64,000 bases of DNA from the NCBI RefSeq assembly GCF_008386315.1, contig NZ_CP043808.1:434001-498000 (forward strand). The letters run 5' to 3'. This document shows positions 18,399-27,654 of this stretch, piece by piece (position 1 is the first letter of the stretch; every line of letters begins with the position of its first letter). Made by a program: the position numbers and the translations under genes. Source of the stretch: Serinicoccus marinus DSM 15273. GTDB taxonomy: Bacteria; Actinomycetota; Actinomycetes; Actinomycetales; Dermatophilaceae. A model generated the notes under the pieces. The model saw only the letters and a list, made by a program, of their open reading frames with translations. It ran no database searches and was not told where the DNA came from.

Positions 18399-18474
18399 GC
18401 ACCCGGGTGCCCGATCACCCACTGTTCACCTCGCTCGAGCCAGCACCGACGACCCGTGTGAAAGAGTAGGGAGC

Positions 18475-19014
18475 ATGAGCGAGATCCACGTGCGCGTCCT
18501 CGACCCGGATGAGTGGCCGTCCTACAAGGACGTGCGTCTGCGGGCGCTGCGTGAGTCTCCCGAGGCCTTCGTCGCCTCCGCCGAGGAGGAGCAGGCCTTC
18601 CCGGACTCCCGCTGGCAGGAGCGGATGGAGCGCTCCCGGCGCCTCCTCGCGCAGGACGGCGACGAGGTCGTCGGCGTCGTCAGCGTCGGCACCGGACATC
18701 GCACCAACATCCCCGGCGCCGGTGAGCTCTTCGGTCTGTGGGTGGCGCCGGCGCGCCGCGGCTCCGGCGTGGCCCGTCGGCTGCTCGAGAAGGCCGCCAA
18801 GGTCGGTCGCGAGGTCGGTCTGCGCCAGCTCGTCTACTGGGTGGGCACCGACAACGGGCGCGCCGTCGCCTTCGCCTCGAGCTTCGGCTTCCGCCCCACC
18901 GACGACCGTCGTCCCATGCGCATCCGTGGCGTGGACGAGGAGGACGCGGAGTCGGAGGAGATGATGATGGTCTACCCGCTGGGTGACGCCGCTGGGGTTC
19001 CCACCTCGCTCTGA
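18475..19014 (+). CDS. GNAT-family N-acetyltransferase
   Basis: A 179-residue acetyltransferase. The acetyl-CoA motif A is visible in LWVAPARRGSGVARRLLEKA near 84-103 (Arg-x-x-Gly-x-Gly/Ala form), with the C-terminal VAFASSFGFRPTDD typical of the fold. ATG 18475 has GTAGGGAG just upstream, and an open frame reaching back into proC is rejected for lack of conservation. Substrate unknown. Confidence 0.87.
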   Translation: MSEIHVRVLDPDEWPSYKDVRLRALRESPEAFVASAEEEQAFPDSRWQERMERSRRLLAQDGDEVVGVVSVGTGHRTNIPGAGELFGLWVAPARRGSGVARRLLEKAAKVGREVGLRQLVYWVGTDNGRAVAFASSFGFRPTDDRRPMRIRGVDEEDAESEEMMMVYPLGDAAGVPTSL

Positions 19015-19039
19015 GCGCACCGTGGTCTAGCGTGAGCCC

Positions 19040-20227
19040 ATGACGGGCTCCTGGGTGATGTGGGACGAGCGCTACACCGACTACGACTTCGGCCCCGGTC
19101 ACCCGATGCACCCGAGCCGGCTCGACCTCACGCACCGCCTCGCAGGGTCGCTGGGACTCCTGGACCACGCCGACGTGGAGATTCACGGCGCCCGGCACGC
19201 CAGCCACGACGAGCTGCTCTCGGTGCACACCCCCGACCTCCTCGAGGCGGTGCGGGCCGCCTCGGACGACCCCCGTGCCGCGACCGGACGTCACGGCGTC
19301 GGCACGGAGGACACGCCCGCCTTCGCCGGTATGCACGAGGCCACGTCGTTGGCCGTCGGCGCGACCGTCGAGGCGTGCCGGGCCGTCTGGTCCGGGCGGG
19401 TGCGGCGCGCCTGCAACATCGCCGGCGGCCTGCACCACGCCATGCCGCAGGCGGCCTCGGGATTCTGCGTCTACAACGACATCGCCGTGGGCATCCAGCA
19501 CCTGCTGGACGCGGGGGCCGAGCGGGTGCTCTACCTCGACCTCGACGTCCACCACGGCGACGGGGTGGAGCGGTGCTTCTGGAACGAGCCGCGGGTGATG
19601 ACGGTCTCGATGCACGAGACCGGCCGGGCGCTCTTCCCCGGCACCGGCTTCCCCGGTGACACCGGCGGCCCGAAGGCGCCGGACTCGGCGGTCAACATCG
19701 CCCTGCCCCCGGGCACCGGGGACGAGGGGTGGCTGCGGGCCTACCAGGCCGTGGTGCCGACCCTCGCCCGCGCCTTCGACCCCCAGATCGTCGTGAGCCA
19801 GCACGGCTGCGACTGCCACTACGCCGACCCGCTGGCCCACCTGTCGGTCTCCATGGAGGCGCTCGCGGTCGCCTACGGGTGGGTGCGGGAGCTGGCCGAC
19901 GACCTGACCGAGGGCAGGTGGGTCGCGCTCGGCGGGGGAGGGTATGAGCTGGTCGAGGTGGTGCCACGGGCGTGGACGCACCTCATCGGCGTGGTCACCG
20001 GGCGGCCGGTGGACCCCGCCACGGCGGTGCCGGAGGAGTGGCGGCGGCACGTCGAGGAGATGTACGGCGTGACGGCGCCGCGGTCCATGGGGGATCGTGG
20101 GGGGCGGGAGATCCGCTACGGCCGCTGGGACGAGGGCCACGACCTCGACGAGCCGGTGGACGCCGCGATCATGGCGACCCGCCGGGCGAGTCTGCCGGGC
20201 TGGGGGCTGGACCCGTACTTCGACTGA
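19040..20227 (+). CDS. Histone-deacetylase-family protein, AcuC-like
   Basis: A 395-residue zinc-dependent deacetylase of the AcuC type, which in Bacillus removes acetyl groups from acetyl-CoA synthetase. Active-site pieces are clear: NIAGGLHHAMP near 130, YLDLDVHHGDGVE near 170 and VSQHGCDCHYADPL near 250. Length fits AcuC. It follows a GNAT acetyltransferase by 25 bp, so the pair may add and remove acetyl groups, which is inference from order only. Confidence 0.9.
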   Translation: MTGSWVMWDERYTDYDFGPGHPMHPSRLDLTHRLAGSLGLLDHADVEIHGARHASHDELLSVHTPDLLEAVRAASDDPRAATGRHGVGTEDTPAFAGMHEATSLAVGATVEACRAVWSGRVRRACNIAGGLHHAMPQAASGFCVYNDIAVGIQHLLDAGAERVLYLDLDVHHGDGVERCFWNEPRVMTVSMHETGRALFPGTGFPGDTGGPKAPDSAVNIALPPGTGDEGWLRAYQAVVPTLARAFDPQIVVSQHGCDCHYADPLAHLSVSMEALAVAYGWVRELADDLTEGRWVALGGGGYELVEVVPRAWTHLIGVVTGRPVDPATAVPEEWRRHVEEMYGVTAPRSMGDRGGREIRYGRWDEGHDLDEPVDAAIMATRRASLPGWGLDPYFD

Positions 20228-20260
20228 GACCCTCCGGCCGCCCCTCCGGACCCGCCGGAC

Positions 20261-20317
20261 AACTCCAGGCCCGTGCATCCCGTTGACACCACCCCGCGTG
20301 TCGCGCTGGAGTTTTTT
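20261..20317 (+). terminator. Possible intrinsic terminator after acuC-like gene
   Basis: AACTCCAG (20261-20268) pairs exactly with CTGGAGTT (20306-20313), followed by a T run, rare in this GC-rich sequence. The 37-nt loop is long, which lowers confidence. A TTGACA at 20283-20288 inside the loop lacks a matching -10. Confidence 0.45.
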
Positions 20318-20434
20318 CGTCCCACGACTTTCGCAAGCACCACATCTGCCCCTAGTGTTAACCCGACAACCACGCAGGCCGCTTGCCGGAGGGGAAGCCG
20401 TGCGCGCTGCCTGCACAGAAGTTCAAGAGACGGG

Positions 20435-20644
20435 ATGCGTCCGATGGCAGATGAGCGCCAGCTCGCCGAGATGACGTTCATGACCGTGGCCGAGGTGGCT
20501 GCCGTCATGCGCGTGTCCAAGATGACCGTGTATCGGCTGGTGCACTCGGGCGAGCTGCCCGCGGTGCGGGTCGGACGGTCCTTCCGGGTGCCCGAGAAGG
20601 CGGTGCACGCCTACCTCGAGGACTCCTACCACGGCACTGCCTGA
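20435..20644 (+). CDS. Small MerR/excisionase-type DNA-binding protein (Rv0500A-like)
   Basis: A 69-residue helix-turn-helix protein (66 if started at ATG 20444). TVAEVAAVMRVSKMTVYRLV near 16-35 is the HTH, and the wing GELPAVRVGRSFRVP follows. It closely matches the actinobacterial protein Rv0500A, which also precedes the bS22 ribosomal protein gene. BldC is a related family. A possible -10 (TAGTGT, 20353-20358) lies upstream. Target genes are unknown. Confidence 0.9.
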   Translation: MRPMADERQLAEMTFMTVAEVAAVMRVSKMTVYRLVHSGELPAVRVGRSFRVPEKAVHAYLEDSYHGTA

Positions 20645-20712
20645 CGCGTCCGACCGCCGTGGCCGGCGACCCCGGCGACGGCCCTGCAGCCGACCTGCGT
20701 GACCGGGTCGCT

Positions 20713-20742
20713 TTGGGGCACGGCGCTGCGCCGCGCTAGGCT
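20713..20742 (+). promoter_or_regulatory. Candidate promoter for the bS22 gene
   Basis: TTGGGG (20713-20718), an 18-nt spacer and TAGGCT (20737-20742) fit a housekeeping actinobacterial promoter, about 85 bp before the start of the 32-residue gene. Confidence 0.4.
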
Positions 20743-20826
20743 GACCGGGCCGTGCCCCGCCCCGCGTCCGCACGACGCAGGCCGGCGGAGGCACCATCAG
20801 GACCGACGACGACGAAGGATGGCCCC

Positions 20827-20925
20827 ATGGGCTCAGTGATCAAGAAGCGCCGCAAGCGGATGGCCAAGAAGAAGCACCGCAAGCTGCTGCGCAAGACGCG
20901 TCACCAGCGTCGCAACAAGAAGTGA
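20827..20925 (+). CDS. Small ribosomal subunit protein bS22 (AURKAIP1/COX24 domain)
   Basis: A 32-residue, extremely basic protein beginning [20 protein letters not shown]. It matches the mycobacterial Rv0500B product, the bS22 protein seen in actinobacterial ribosome structures, where it lies near the decoding region. Its position after the Rv0500A-like gene is conserved. Confidence 0.93.
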   Translation: MGSVIKKRRKRMAKKKHRKLLRKTRHQRRNKK

Positions 20926-21038
20926 GGTCGTCGGCCACCGGCCGATGACGATCCGACCACGGCGCCCGTCCCGCGACAGGGAGGGCGCCGTCGTCGTCCC
21001 CGGAGACGACGCTGAGCGTGGCGAGGGAAGGACCAGGT

Positions 21039-21344
21039 ATGCCGTGGTGGAGACGGGAGCGCGCCCCGGGCGCCGAGCCCCGCGTCGAGATGCTCTCCCG
21101 GCCTGGCTGCCACCTGTGCGACCAGATGCTCGCGGTGGCCCGGGAGCAGGTCGACGAGGTCCGGGTCCGGGACATCGACGCCGAGCGTGCCGCGGGGGAC
21201 ATGGACCAGCAGGAGCACGACCGGTGGAGCACCGAGGTGCCTGTCCTGATCGTGGACGGCGAGCCGGTCGCACGCTGGCGGATCGAGCCCGGCGAGCTAC
21301 GGCTCGCGCTGTCCCGTGGGCGTCGGCGCGGGTCGGGGCGCTGA
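21039..21344 (+). CDS. Glutaredoxin-like protein
   Basis: A 101-residue thioredoxin-fold protein with a CHLC redox motif near residue 28 and the cis-proline segment STEVPVLIVDG near 70. It resembles the DUF836/glutaredoxin-like protein found beside hemA in actinobacteria (Rv0508-like). ATG 21039 is preferred over GTG 21018 because GGAAGGA lies about 8 nt upstream. Ends 143 bp before rex. Confidence 0.82.
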   Translation: MPWWRRERAPGAEPRVEMLSRPGCHLCDQMLAVAREQVDEVRVRDIDAERAAGDMDQQEHDRWSTEVPVLIVDGEPVARWRIEPGELRLALSRGRRRGSGR

Positions 21345-21364
21345 GCCCGGACCTCGGCGCCGTT

Positions 21365-21394
21365 TTGGTGGAACCAGGGGTGCGAGCCTACAGT
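21365..21394 (+). promoter_or_regulatory. Candidate promoter of the rex-hem operon
   Basis: TTGGTG (21365-21370), 18-nt spacer, TACAGT (21389-21394). It lies about 95 bp before rex. A second AT-rich element, GATATAAG near 21430, could be an alternative -10. No full Rex operator (TTGTGAA-N4-TTCACAA) is seen here. Confidence 0.4.
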
Positions 21395-21487
21395 TGAAGG
21401 GTCCGCGCCGACCGCTCGGTGAGGGTCTGATATAAGCCCCTCCCGTCCCCGGCGCCACCCATCCAGAGAGGAGCCGGTGCCGCCGTG

Positions 21488-22153
21488 ATGGCCGAGTCGA
21501 ACCGGCGCGGGGTGCCGGACGCCACGGTCGGGCGGCTGCCGGGCTACCTCCAGGCCCTCACCACGGTCGCCGAGCAGGGGCATACCTCCATCTCCAGCGA
21601 GGAGATCGCCGCGCTCGCGGGCGTGCGCTCGGCCCAGGTGCGCAAGGATCTCTCCCACCTCGGCTCCTACGGCGTCAGAGGGGTGGGCTACGACGTCTCC
21701 CGACTGGTCGAGCAGGTCTCCGCCGAGCTCGGGCTGAGCCAGGACTGGCCCGTCGTCATCGTGGGGATGGGCAACCTCGGCCGTGCCCTCGCGAGCTACG
21801 AGGGTCTGGCGACCCGTGGCTTCCACGTCGTCGCGCTCGCCGACAACGACCCCGACGTCGTGGGCAGCCACGTGGAGGGTATGCCCGTGCAGCCGCTCGC
21901 CCAGCTGCGCACCGCCGCGCCGGTGTCGGTGGGGGTCATCACGACGCCGCCCGAGGCGGCCCAGGAGGTGGCCGACGTGCTCGTCGAGCTCGGCGTGCAC
22001 TCGATCCTCAGCTTCGCCCCGGTCGTGCTCCAGGTGCCGCCCGACGTCGACGTGCGTCGGGTCGACCTGGCTACCGAGCTGCAGATCCTCACCTTCCACC
22101 AGCACCAGCGGGAGGTCGCCGTGTCCGGCACACCGGTGGAGGGGGTCTCGTGA
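21488..22153 (+). CDS. rex: Redox-sensing transcriptional repressor Rex
   Basis: A 221-residue winged-helix repressor that releases DNA when NADH is high. The wHTH is near 35-70 (EEIAALAGVRSAQVRKDLS), and the Rossmann loop GMGNLG is at 93-98. Leading hemA is the arrangement known from Streptomyces, where Rex represses hem and respiratory genes. ATG 21488 is chosen; GTG 21485 directly precedes it. The RBS GAGAGGAG is rather far (about 12 nt). The stop overlaps hemA by GTGA. Confidence 0.95.
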   Translation: MAESNRRGVPDATVGRLPGYLQALTTVAEQGHTSISSEEIAALAGVRSAQVRKDLSHLGSYGVRGVGYDVSRLVEQVSAELGLSQDWPVVIVGMGNLGRALASYEGLATRGFHVVALADNDPDVVGSHVEGMPVQPLAQLRTAAPVSVGVITTPPEAAQEVADVLVELGVHSILSFAPVVLQVPPDVDVRRVDLATELQILTFHQHQREVAVSGTPVEGVS

Positions 22154-23532
22154 GCGTCCTCGTCGTGGGTCTGTCCCACCGCACCGCACCGATCGACCTG
22201 CTCGAGCAGGCCGTCCTCGACACCGACGGCTCCCGGCAGCTGGCCACCGGCCTGCGGGCGGGCGACCACGTCCACGAGGCGCTGGTGCTCTCCACCTGCA
22301 ACCGGCTCGAGGTGGTCGTGGAGGCAGGGACCTTCCACGGGGCGCTCGAGGAGATCGGGGCCGCGCTGGGAGGGTTGACCGGGCTCACCCGCGACCAGCT
22401 CACCGACCACCTCTTCGTCCACTACGACGACCGCGCCGTGGCCCACCTCTTCGAGCTCGCCTGCGGGCTGGACTCCCTGGCCGTCGGCGAGAGCCAGGTC
22501 CTGGGGCAGCTGCGCGAGGCCCTCGCCCTGGCGCAACGGCACGGGCACCTGGGTCCGTCGCTCAACCCGCTCGTGCAGCAGGCGCTGCGGGTGGGCAAGC
22601 GGGCGCACGCCGAGACGGGCATCGACGAGGTCTCCCGCTCGCTGGTCGGCCTCGGTCTGGACCAGGCCGCGTCGGTCCTGCCCGACCTCACCGAGGCACG
22701 CACGGTCGTCGTGGGGGCAGGGGCCATGTCCGGCCTCGCCGTCGCGACCCTCGCGCGGCACGGGGTGCACGACCTCACCGTCGTGAACCGGACTCGCGAC
22801 CGTGCCGACCGGCTGGCCTCGACCCACGGTGCCCGGAGCCTGCCCTGGTCCGACCTGGCCGCTGCCGTGGGCTGCGCCGATCTCGTCCTCACCTGCACCG
22901 GTGCTGTCGGGCACGTCCTGGACGGTCCCGGCCTCGCGCGTGCCCGCAGCGAGGCCGGACGGGCCGGGTCGCCGCTCGCGCTGGTCGACCTCGCGCTCCC
23001 GCGCGACGTCGACCCGGCCGTGTCCCGGTTGCGCGGGGTCCACCTCTGGGGTCTCGCCGATCTGCACCAGGCCGCGGGCCTGGCGGGGGCGGGCGACGCC
23101 GGGTCCGCGACCGAGCCGGCCGCCGTCACGGCGGTCCGGGGCCTGGTCGCGACCGAGGTCGCGACCTACCTCACCGAGCGGCACGCCGCGCGGCTCGGCC
23201 CCACGCTGGCTGCCCTGCGCACCTCCGCGGGCCGCGTGGTCGACGCGGAGATGACGCGGCTGGACCAGCGTCTGCCGCACCTGCCGGACGACGAGCGCGC
23301 CGAGGTGCGCCAGACCGTCCAGCGGGTCGTGGACAAGTTGCTGCACACGCCCACGACACGCGTCAAGCAGCTCCACTCCGGCGTCGAGGAGGTCCCGGCC
23401 GACTACGCCCACGCCCTGCGTGAGCTCTTCGACCTGGACAGCCGTGAGGTCGCGGCCCTGTCCAGCCCGCCGCTCGGCGTGGTCGAGAAGGCTGCCGAGC
23501 AGCGCGGGGAGGGGGATCGGGCGGATGGCTGA
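22150..23532 (+). CDS. hemA: Glutamyl-tRNA reductase
   Basis: A 460-residue enzyme that reduces glutamyl-tRNA to glutamate-1-semialdehyde, the first step of C5-pathway heme synthesis. Catalytic Cys50 is in LSTCNRLE; GLDSLAVGESQVLGQ near 115 and the NADPH loop VVGAGAMSGLA near 190 are present, with a C-terminal dimerisation helix. GTG 22150 overlaps rex; the end overlaps hemC by 8 nt. Confidence 0.97.
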   Translation: MSVLVVGLSHRTAPIDLLEQAVLDTDGSRQLATGLRAGDHVHEALVLSTCNRLEVVVEAGTFHGALEEIGAALGGLTGLTRDQLTDHLFVHYDDRAVAHLFELACGLDSLAVGESQVLGQLREALALAQRHGHLGPSLNPLVQQALRVGKRAHAETGIDEVSRSLVGLGLDQAASVLPDLTEARTVVVGAGAMSGLAVATLARHGVHDLTVVNRTRDRADRLASTHGARSLPWSDLAAAVGCADLVLTCTGAVGHVLDGPGLARARSEAGRAGSPLALVDLALPRDVDPAVSRLRGVHLWGLADLHQAAGLAGAGDAGSATEPAAVTAVRGLVATEVATYLTERHAARLGPTLAALRTSAGRVVDAEMTRLDQRLPHLPDDERAEVRQTVQRVVDKLLHTPTTRVKQLHSGVEEVPADYAHALRELFDLDSREVAALSSPPLGVVEKAAEQRGEGDRADG

Positions 23533-24511
23533 CACCCCGTCCCTGACGCCGACCCGGCCGCTGCGGCTGGGCACCCGGCGCAGCGCTCTCGCCACCAGCC
23601 AGTCCACCTGGGTGGCCGACCGGCTGCGTGCCGCGGGGCACGAGGTGGAGCTCGTGCTGGTGACCACGGAGGGAGACACCTCGGCGCGCAGCCTGCGCGA
23701 GATCGGCGGCACCGGTGTCTTCGCCTCGGCGCTGCGCACCGCCCTGCTGGAGGAGCGGATCGACCTGGCCGTGCACTCGCTCAAGGACCTGCCGACGGCG
23801 CCCGCCGACGGTCTCGTCGTGGCAGCCGTCCCGGCGCGGGAGGACCCCCGTGACGTGCTGGTCGCGCGGGACGGGCTGACCCTGGACGAGCTCCCGAGCG
23901 GTGCGGTCGTCGGCACCGGGTCCCCGCGCCGCGCGGCCCAGCTGCGCCTGGCCCGCCCCGACCTCGAGGTCCGCGACATCCGCGGCAACGTCGACTCGCG
24001 CATCCGGATGGTCGACGACGGTGTCCTCGACGCCGTCGTCCTGGCCCGGGCCGGGCTCGCGCGCCTGGACCGCCTCGGCGACGCCACCGAGGTGCTCGCC
24101 ACCGACGTGGTGCTCCCCGCGGCCGGCCAGGGCGCCCTCGCGGTGGAGTGCCGGGCCGAGGATGCCGAGCTGACCCGAGGCCTCGCCGACCTGCTGGAGC
24201 ACCCGCCCACCCGGGCCGCCATCACCGCCGAGCGGGCCGCGCTGGCCCGGCTCGAGGCGGGCTGCACCGCTCCGGTCGGCGCGCTCGCGCAGACCTCTCG
24301 CGACGGCATATCCGGCGACGGCCCCGCCACCACCCTCACCCTTCACGTGTTCGCCGCCCTGCAGGACGGGGCGCGCACGCACGTGCTGACCGGCGCGCAG
24401 GACGCGCCGGACGACCTCGGCGCCCGCGCCGCCGAGCTGCTGTTGAACCGTCCCGACCCGGCCGGCCTCGTAGCCGTCTCCGGGTCATACGAACCGGAGT
24501 CCGACCTGTGA
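23525..24511 (+). CDS. hemC: Porphobilinogen deaminase
   Basis: A 328-residue enzyme joining four porphobilinogens into hydroxymethylbilane. LGTRRSALATSQ near residue 15, VHSLKDLPT near 87, GTGSPRRAAQLR near 130 and RGNVDSR near 155 are the substrate-binding motifs; Cys247 in LEAGCTAPVGA holds the dipyrromethane cofactor. Overlaps hemA by 8 nt and the next gene by GTGA. Confidence 0.97.
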   Translation: MADTPSLTPTRPLRLGTRRSALATSQSTWVADRLRAAGHEVELVLVTTEGDTSARSLREIGGTGVFASALRTALLEERIDLAVHSLKDLPTAPADGLVVAAVPAREDPRDVLVARDGLTLDELPSGAVVGTGSPRRAAQLRLARPDLEVRDIRGNVDSRIRMVDDGVLDAVVLARAGLARLDRLGDATEVLATDVVLPAAGQGALAVECRAEDAELTRGLADLLEHPPTRAAITAERAALARLEAGCTAPVGALAQTSRDGISGDGPATTLTLHVFAALQDGARTHVLTGAQDAPDDLGARAAELLLNRPDPAGLVAVSGSYEPESDL

Positions 24512-26140
24512 GCACTGACGCCGCCCCCGTCCACCTGACCCCCGTCCCCAGCCTCGCCGCGCGCGTCGCCTTCGTCGGCGCCGGGCCCGGCGACCCGGGC
24601 CTGCTTACCGTCCGCGCCCGCGACTACCTCGCGGTCGCCGACGTCGTCGTGGTGGACTCGACCCACCGTGAGGAGGACGTGCGCGCCTGGGTGCGGGAGG
24701 ACGCCGAGATCGTCCGCACCGTCCGCGGCGAGGACGGTCCGGCACTCACCCCGTCGGCCCGCGCCAAGCTGCTCGTGCGCACCGCCTCGAAGTTCGACGA
24801 CGCCACCCACCTCGTCGTCCGGCTCATGCTCGACGACTCCTCCGGCGGCACGATGGCCGACGAGGCGCGCGCCTGCCACGAGGCCGGGGTCTCCTTCGAG
24901 ATCGTCCCGGGTCAGCGCGGCCTGGGCCGTGCCGGCGTATGCCGGGATGCTCCCGGACGGCGACGGCGGGCAGGTCCACGTCGTCAGCGCGGCCGACACC
25001 GCCGTGGACTGGTCGCACTCGGTCGACGACGAGGTCACCGTCGTGGTCCTCGGCGACCGCGACCGGCTGCACCGCGCGCTGCGGCACCTGGCCGACGCCG
25101 GGCGGGGCGGCGAGACCCCCACGGCCCTGACCGGCAGGGGCACCACCAACACCCAGCAGACCAGGGTCACCACCCTGCAGCAGTCCCTGGACAGCCCCGA
25201 GGAGCTCGACGGCGTGAGCCTCGCCGTCGTCGGTCGACCGGTGCAGCTGCGGGCCGAGCTGTCCTGGTGGGAGTCCAAGCCGCTCTTCGGCTGGTCGATC
25301 CTGGTGCCGCGCACCAAGGAGCAGTCCGGGCCGATGACCGACCGCATCGCCGGCTACGGCGCCACGTCCTCGGTCGTCCCGACGATCAGCGTGGAGAAGC
25401 CCCGCACCCCGCAGCAGATGGACCGGGCGGTCAAGGGCCTGGTGACCGGTCGCTACGAGTGGATCGGCTTCACCTCCGTCAATGCGGTCAAGGCCGTGCG
25501 GGAGAAGTTCGAGGCGCTGGGGCTCGACGCCCGGGCCTTCGCCGGGCTCAAGCTCGCCGCTGTCGGAGGAGTCACCGCCGAGGCGCTGCGCGACTGGGGC
25601 CTGGAGCCGGACCTCGTGCCGGACGGTGAGCAGTCCGCGCGCGGGCTGCTGGAGTCCTGGCCCCCCTTCGACGAGGTGCTGGACCCGATCAACCGGGTCT
25701 TCCTGCCGCGGGCCGACATCGCCACCGACACCCTCGTGGCCGGGCTGCAGGAGATGGGCTGGGAGGTCGACGACGTGACGGCCTACCGCACCGTGCGGGC
25801 AGCCCCGCCGGCCGCGGAGATCCGGGAGGCGATCAAGGGCGGCGCCTTCGACGCCGTCTGCTTCACCTCCTCCTCCACGGTGCGCAACCTCGTCGGCATC
25901 GCGGGCAAGCCGCACCCGGGCACGGTCGTGGCCTGCATCGGCCCGGCCACGGCCAAGGCGGCCGAGGAGCACGGCCTGCGGGTCGACGTGGTCGCCCCCG
26001 AGCCGAGCGCGACGAACCTCGTCGACGCCCTGGCCGAGCACGCCCGCTCGCTCGTGGCCCAGGCGCAGGCGGAGGGCGAGGAGTTCGTGCGACCGAGCCG
26101 GCGCGCACCGGCGGCGCGGCGCCCCCGGTCGCGGCGGTGA
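24508..26140 (+). CDS. hemD: Fused uroporphyrinogen-III methyltransferase-like / synthase (HemD); frame broken near 24910
   Basis: The intended protein is about 543-545 residues. The N-terminal third resembles SUMT methyltransferases (FVGAGPGDPGLLTVRA near 20); the C-terminal part is HemD, which closes and inverts the last ring of hydroxymethylbilane (WIGFTSVNAVKAV, CFTSSSTVRNLVG). Such fusions are standard in actinobacteria. Reading shifts at GGG 24909-24911: two missing bases would restore the canonical VPGVSAAWAVPAYAG. The SUMT part lacks clear full conservation, so methylation activity is uncertain. GTGA overlaps at both ends. Confidence 0.82.
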
Positions 26141-27129
26141 CGGCATACCCGGGACCGCCCGAGCGCCCGCGTCGGCTGCGCGGCACGCCCGCCCTGCGGC
26201 GGCTGGTGTCGCAGACGCGGCTTCATCCGGCCGAGCTGGTGCTCCCGGTCTTCGTCCGTGACGGCATCACCGGGCCCGAGCCGATCGGCTCGATGCCCGG
26301 CGTCGTGCAGCACACCCCGACCAGCCTGGTCGCGGCGGCGCGCGAGGCGGTCGAGGCCGGCGTCGGGGGGATCATGGTCTTCGGCGTCCCCCGGGCGCAG
26401 GACAAGGACGCGGTCGGCAGCGTGGGGCTCGACCCGGACGGGGTGCTCAACGCCGCCCTGCGCACGCTGCGCACCGAGCTCGGGGACGACACGGTGATCA
26501 TGAGCGACCTGTGCCTCGACGAGTTCACCGACCACGGCCACTGCGGCCTCGTGGACGACGCGGGTCGGGTCGACAACGACAGCACCCTCGAGGTGTATGC
26601 GCGGATGGCGGTGGCGCAGGCGGAGGCCGGGGCACACGTCGTCGGCCCCAGCGGGATGATGGACGGCCAGGTGCGGGTGGTCCGCCAGGCCCTCGACGCG
26701 GCCGGTCACCAGGACATCTCCGTGCTCGCCTACACCGCGAAGTACGCCAGCGGCTTCTACGGGCCCTTCCGCGAGGCGGTCGCCTCGACCCTGCAGGGGG
26801 ACCGCGCGACCTACCAGCAGGACCCGGCCAACCGGACCGAGAGCCTGCGCGAGCTGCGGCTGGACCTGGAGGAGGGCGCGGACATGGTCATGGTCAAGCC
26901 CGCGCTGCCCTACCTCGACGTCCTCAGCGACGTCGCGGCGCAGTCCGACGTGCCGGTCGCGGCCTACCAGGTCAGCGGGGAGTACGCCATGATCGAGGCG
27001 GCCGCCTCGCAGGGCCTGCTCGACCGGGACCGTATGGTGATCGAGACACTGACGTCGATCCGCCGGGCCGGTGCCCAGGTGGTGCTGACCTACTACGCGA
27101 CGACGGCCGCTCGACTGCTGGGAGGGTGA
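26137..27129 (+). CDS. hemB: Delta-aminolevulinic acid dehydratase
   Basis: A 330-residue TIM-barrel enzyme condensing two 5-aminolevulinates to porphobilinogen. Schiff-base lysines are K202 (AYTAKYAS) and K254 (MVMVKPALPY). The metal-site segment DLCLDEFTDHGHCG (about 127-140) has only two cysteines, so it resembles the Mg-dependent rather than the three-Cys zinc form. GTG 26137 overlaps hemD by GTGA. Confidence 0.96.
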   Translation: MTAYPGPPERPRRLRGTPALRRLVSQTRLHPAELVLPVFVRDGITGPEPIGSMPGVVQHTPTSLVAAAREAVEAGVGGIMVFGVPRAQDKDAVGSVGLDPDGVLNAALRTLRTELGDDTVIMSDLCLDEFTDHGHCGLVDDAGRVDNDSTLEVYARMAVAQAEAGAHVVGPSGMMDGQVRVVRQALDAAGHQDISVLAYTAKYASGFYGPFREAVASTLQGDRATYQQDPANRTESLRELRLDLEEGADMVMVKPALPYLDVLSDVAAQSDVPVAAYQVSGEYAMIEAAASQGLLDRDRMVIETLTSIRRAGAQVVLTYYATTAARLLGG

Positions 27130-27130
27130 G

Positions 27131-27604
27131 ATGGTCCGCTGGCTGGACGAGGAGGAGCAGCGCGCGTGGCGGTCGATCCTGCGGGCCTCCCACCTCATCC
27201 AGCTCGTCATGGAGGAGGCGCTGGACGAGTACGGCGTCTCCCTCGGGGAGTACGAGCTGCTCAGCATGGTCTCCGAGGCGCCGGGCGAGCGCATCAGGAT
27301 GGCCGAGCTGGCCCACCTCATCGTCCAGTCCCGCAGCCGCGTCAGCCACACCGCCAACCGGCTGGAGAAGCGTGGCTGGGTGCAGCGCGTCCGCACCCCG
27401 CAGGACGGCCGGGGCGTCGTGCTGCAGCTCACCGCGTCCGGGGCGAAGGAGCTCAAGCGGCTGGCGCCGGTGCACCTGGAGAGCGTGCGTCGAGCCCTCC
27501 TGGACCACCTGAGCCGGGAGGAGCTGCTCGAGCACGGGGAGGCGCTGCGCCGCGTCGTGCGGGCCCTCCGGCACCGCGACGACGAGGCCCTCGACGCGGT
27601 CTGA
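27131..27604 (+). CDS. MarR-family regulator inside the heme operon
   Basis: A 157-residue winged-helix protein. [24 protein letters not shown] near 58-81 is the recognition region and [14 protein letters not shown] the wing. It begins 1 bp after the hemB stop and ends 50 bp before hemL. Its ligand is unknown; position suggests feedback on heme or tetrapyrrole genes, but operon position alone does not prove that. Confidence 0.88.
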   Translation: MVRWLDEEEQRAWRSILRASHLIQLVMEEALDEYGVSLGEYELLSMVSEAPGERIRMAELAHLIVQSRSRVSHTANRLEKRGWVQRVRTPQDGRGVVLQLTASGAKELKRLAPVHLESVRRALLDHLSREELLEHGEALRRVVRALRHRDDEALDAV

Positions 27605-27654
27605 GGGCAAGGCCCCCGCGCGGACCTCGTGAGCCCCGCACCTACGCTGGTGGC

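Noticed and set aside
24508..26140. Cobalamin riboswitch or siroheme role for the hemD region
   Set aside because: No B12-box sequence upstream; the gene is fully inside the hem operon, so heme synthesis is the simpler reading.
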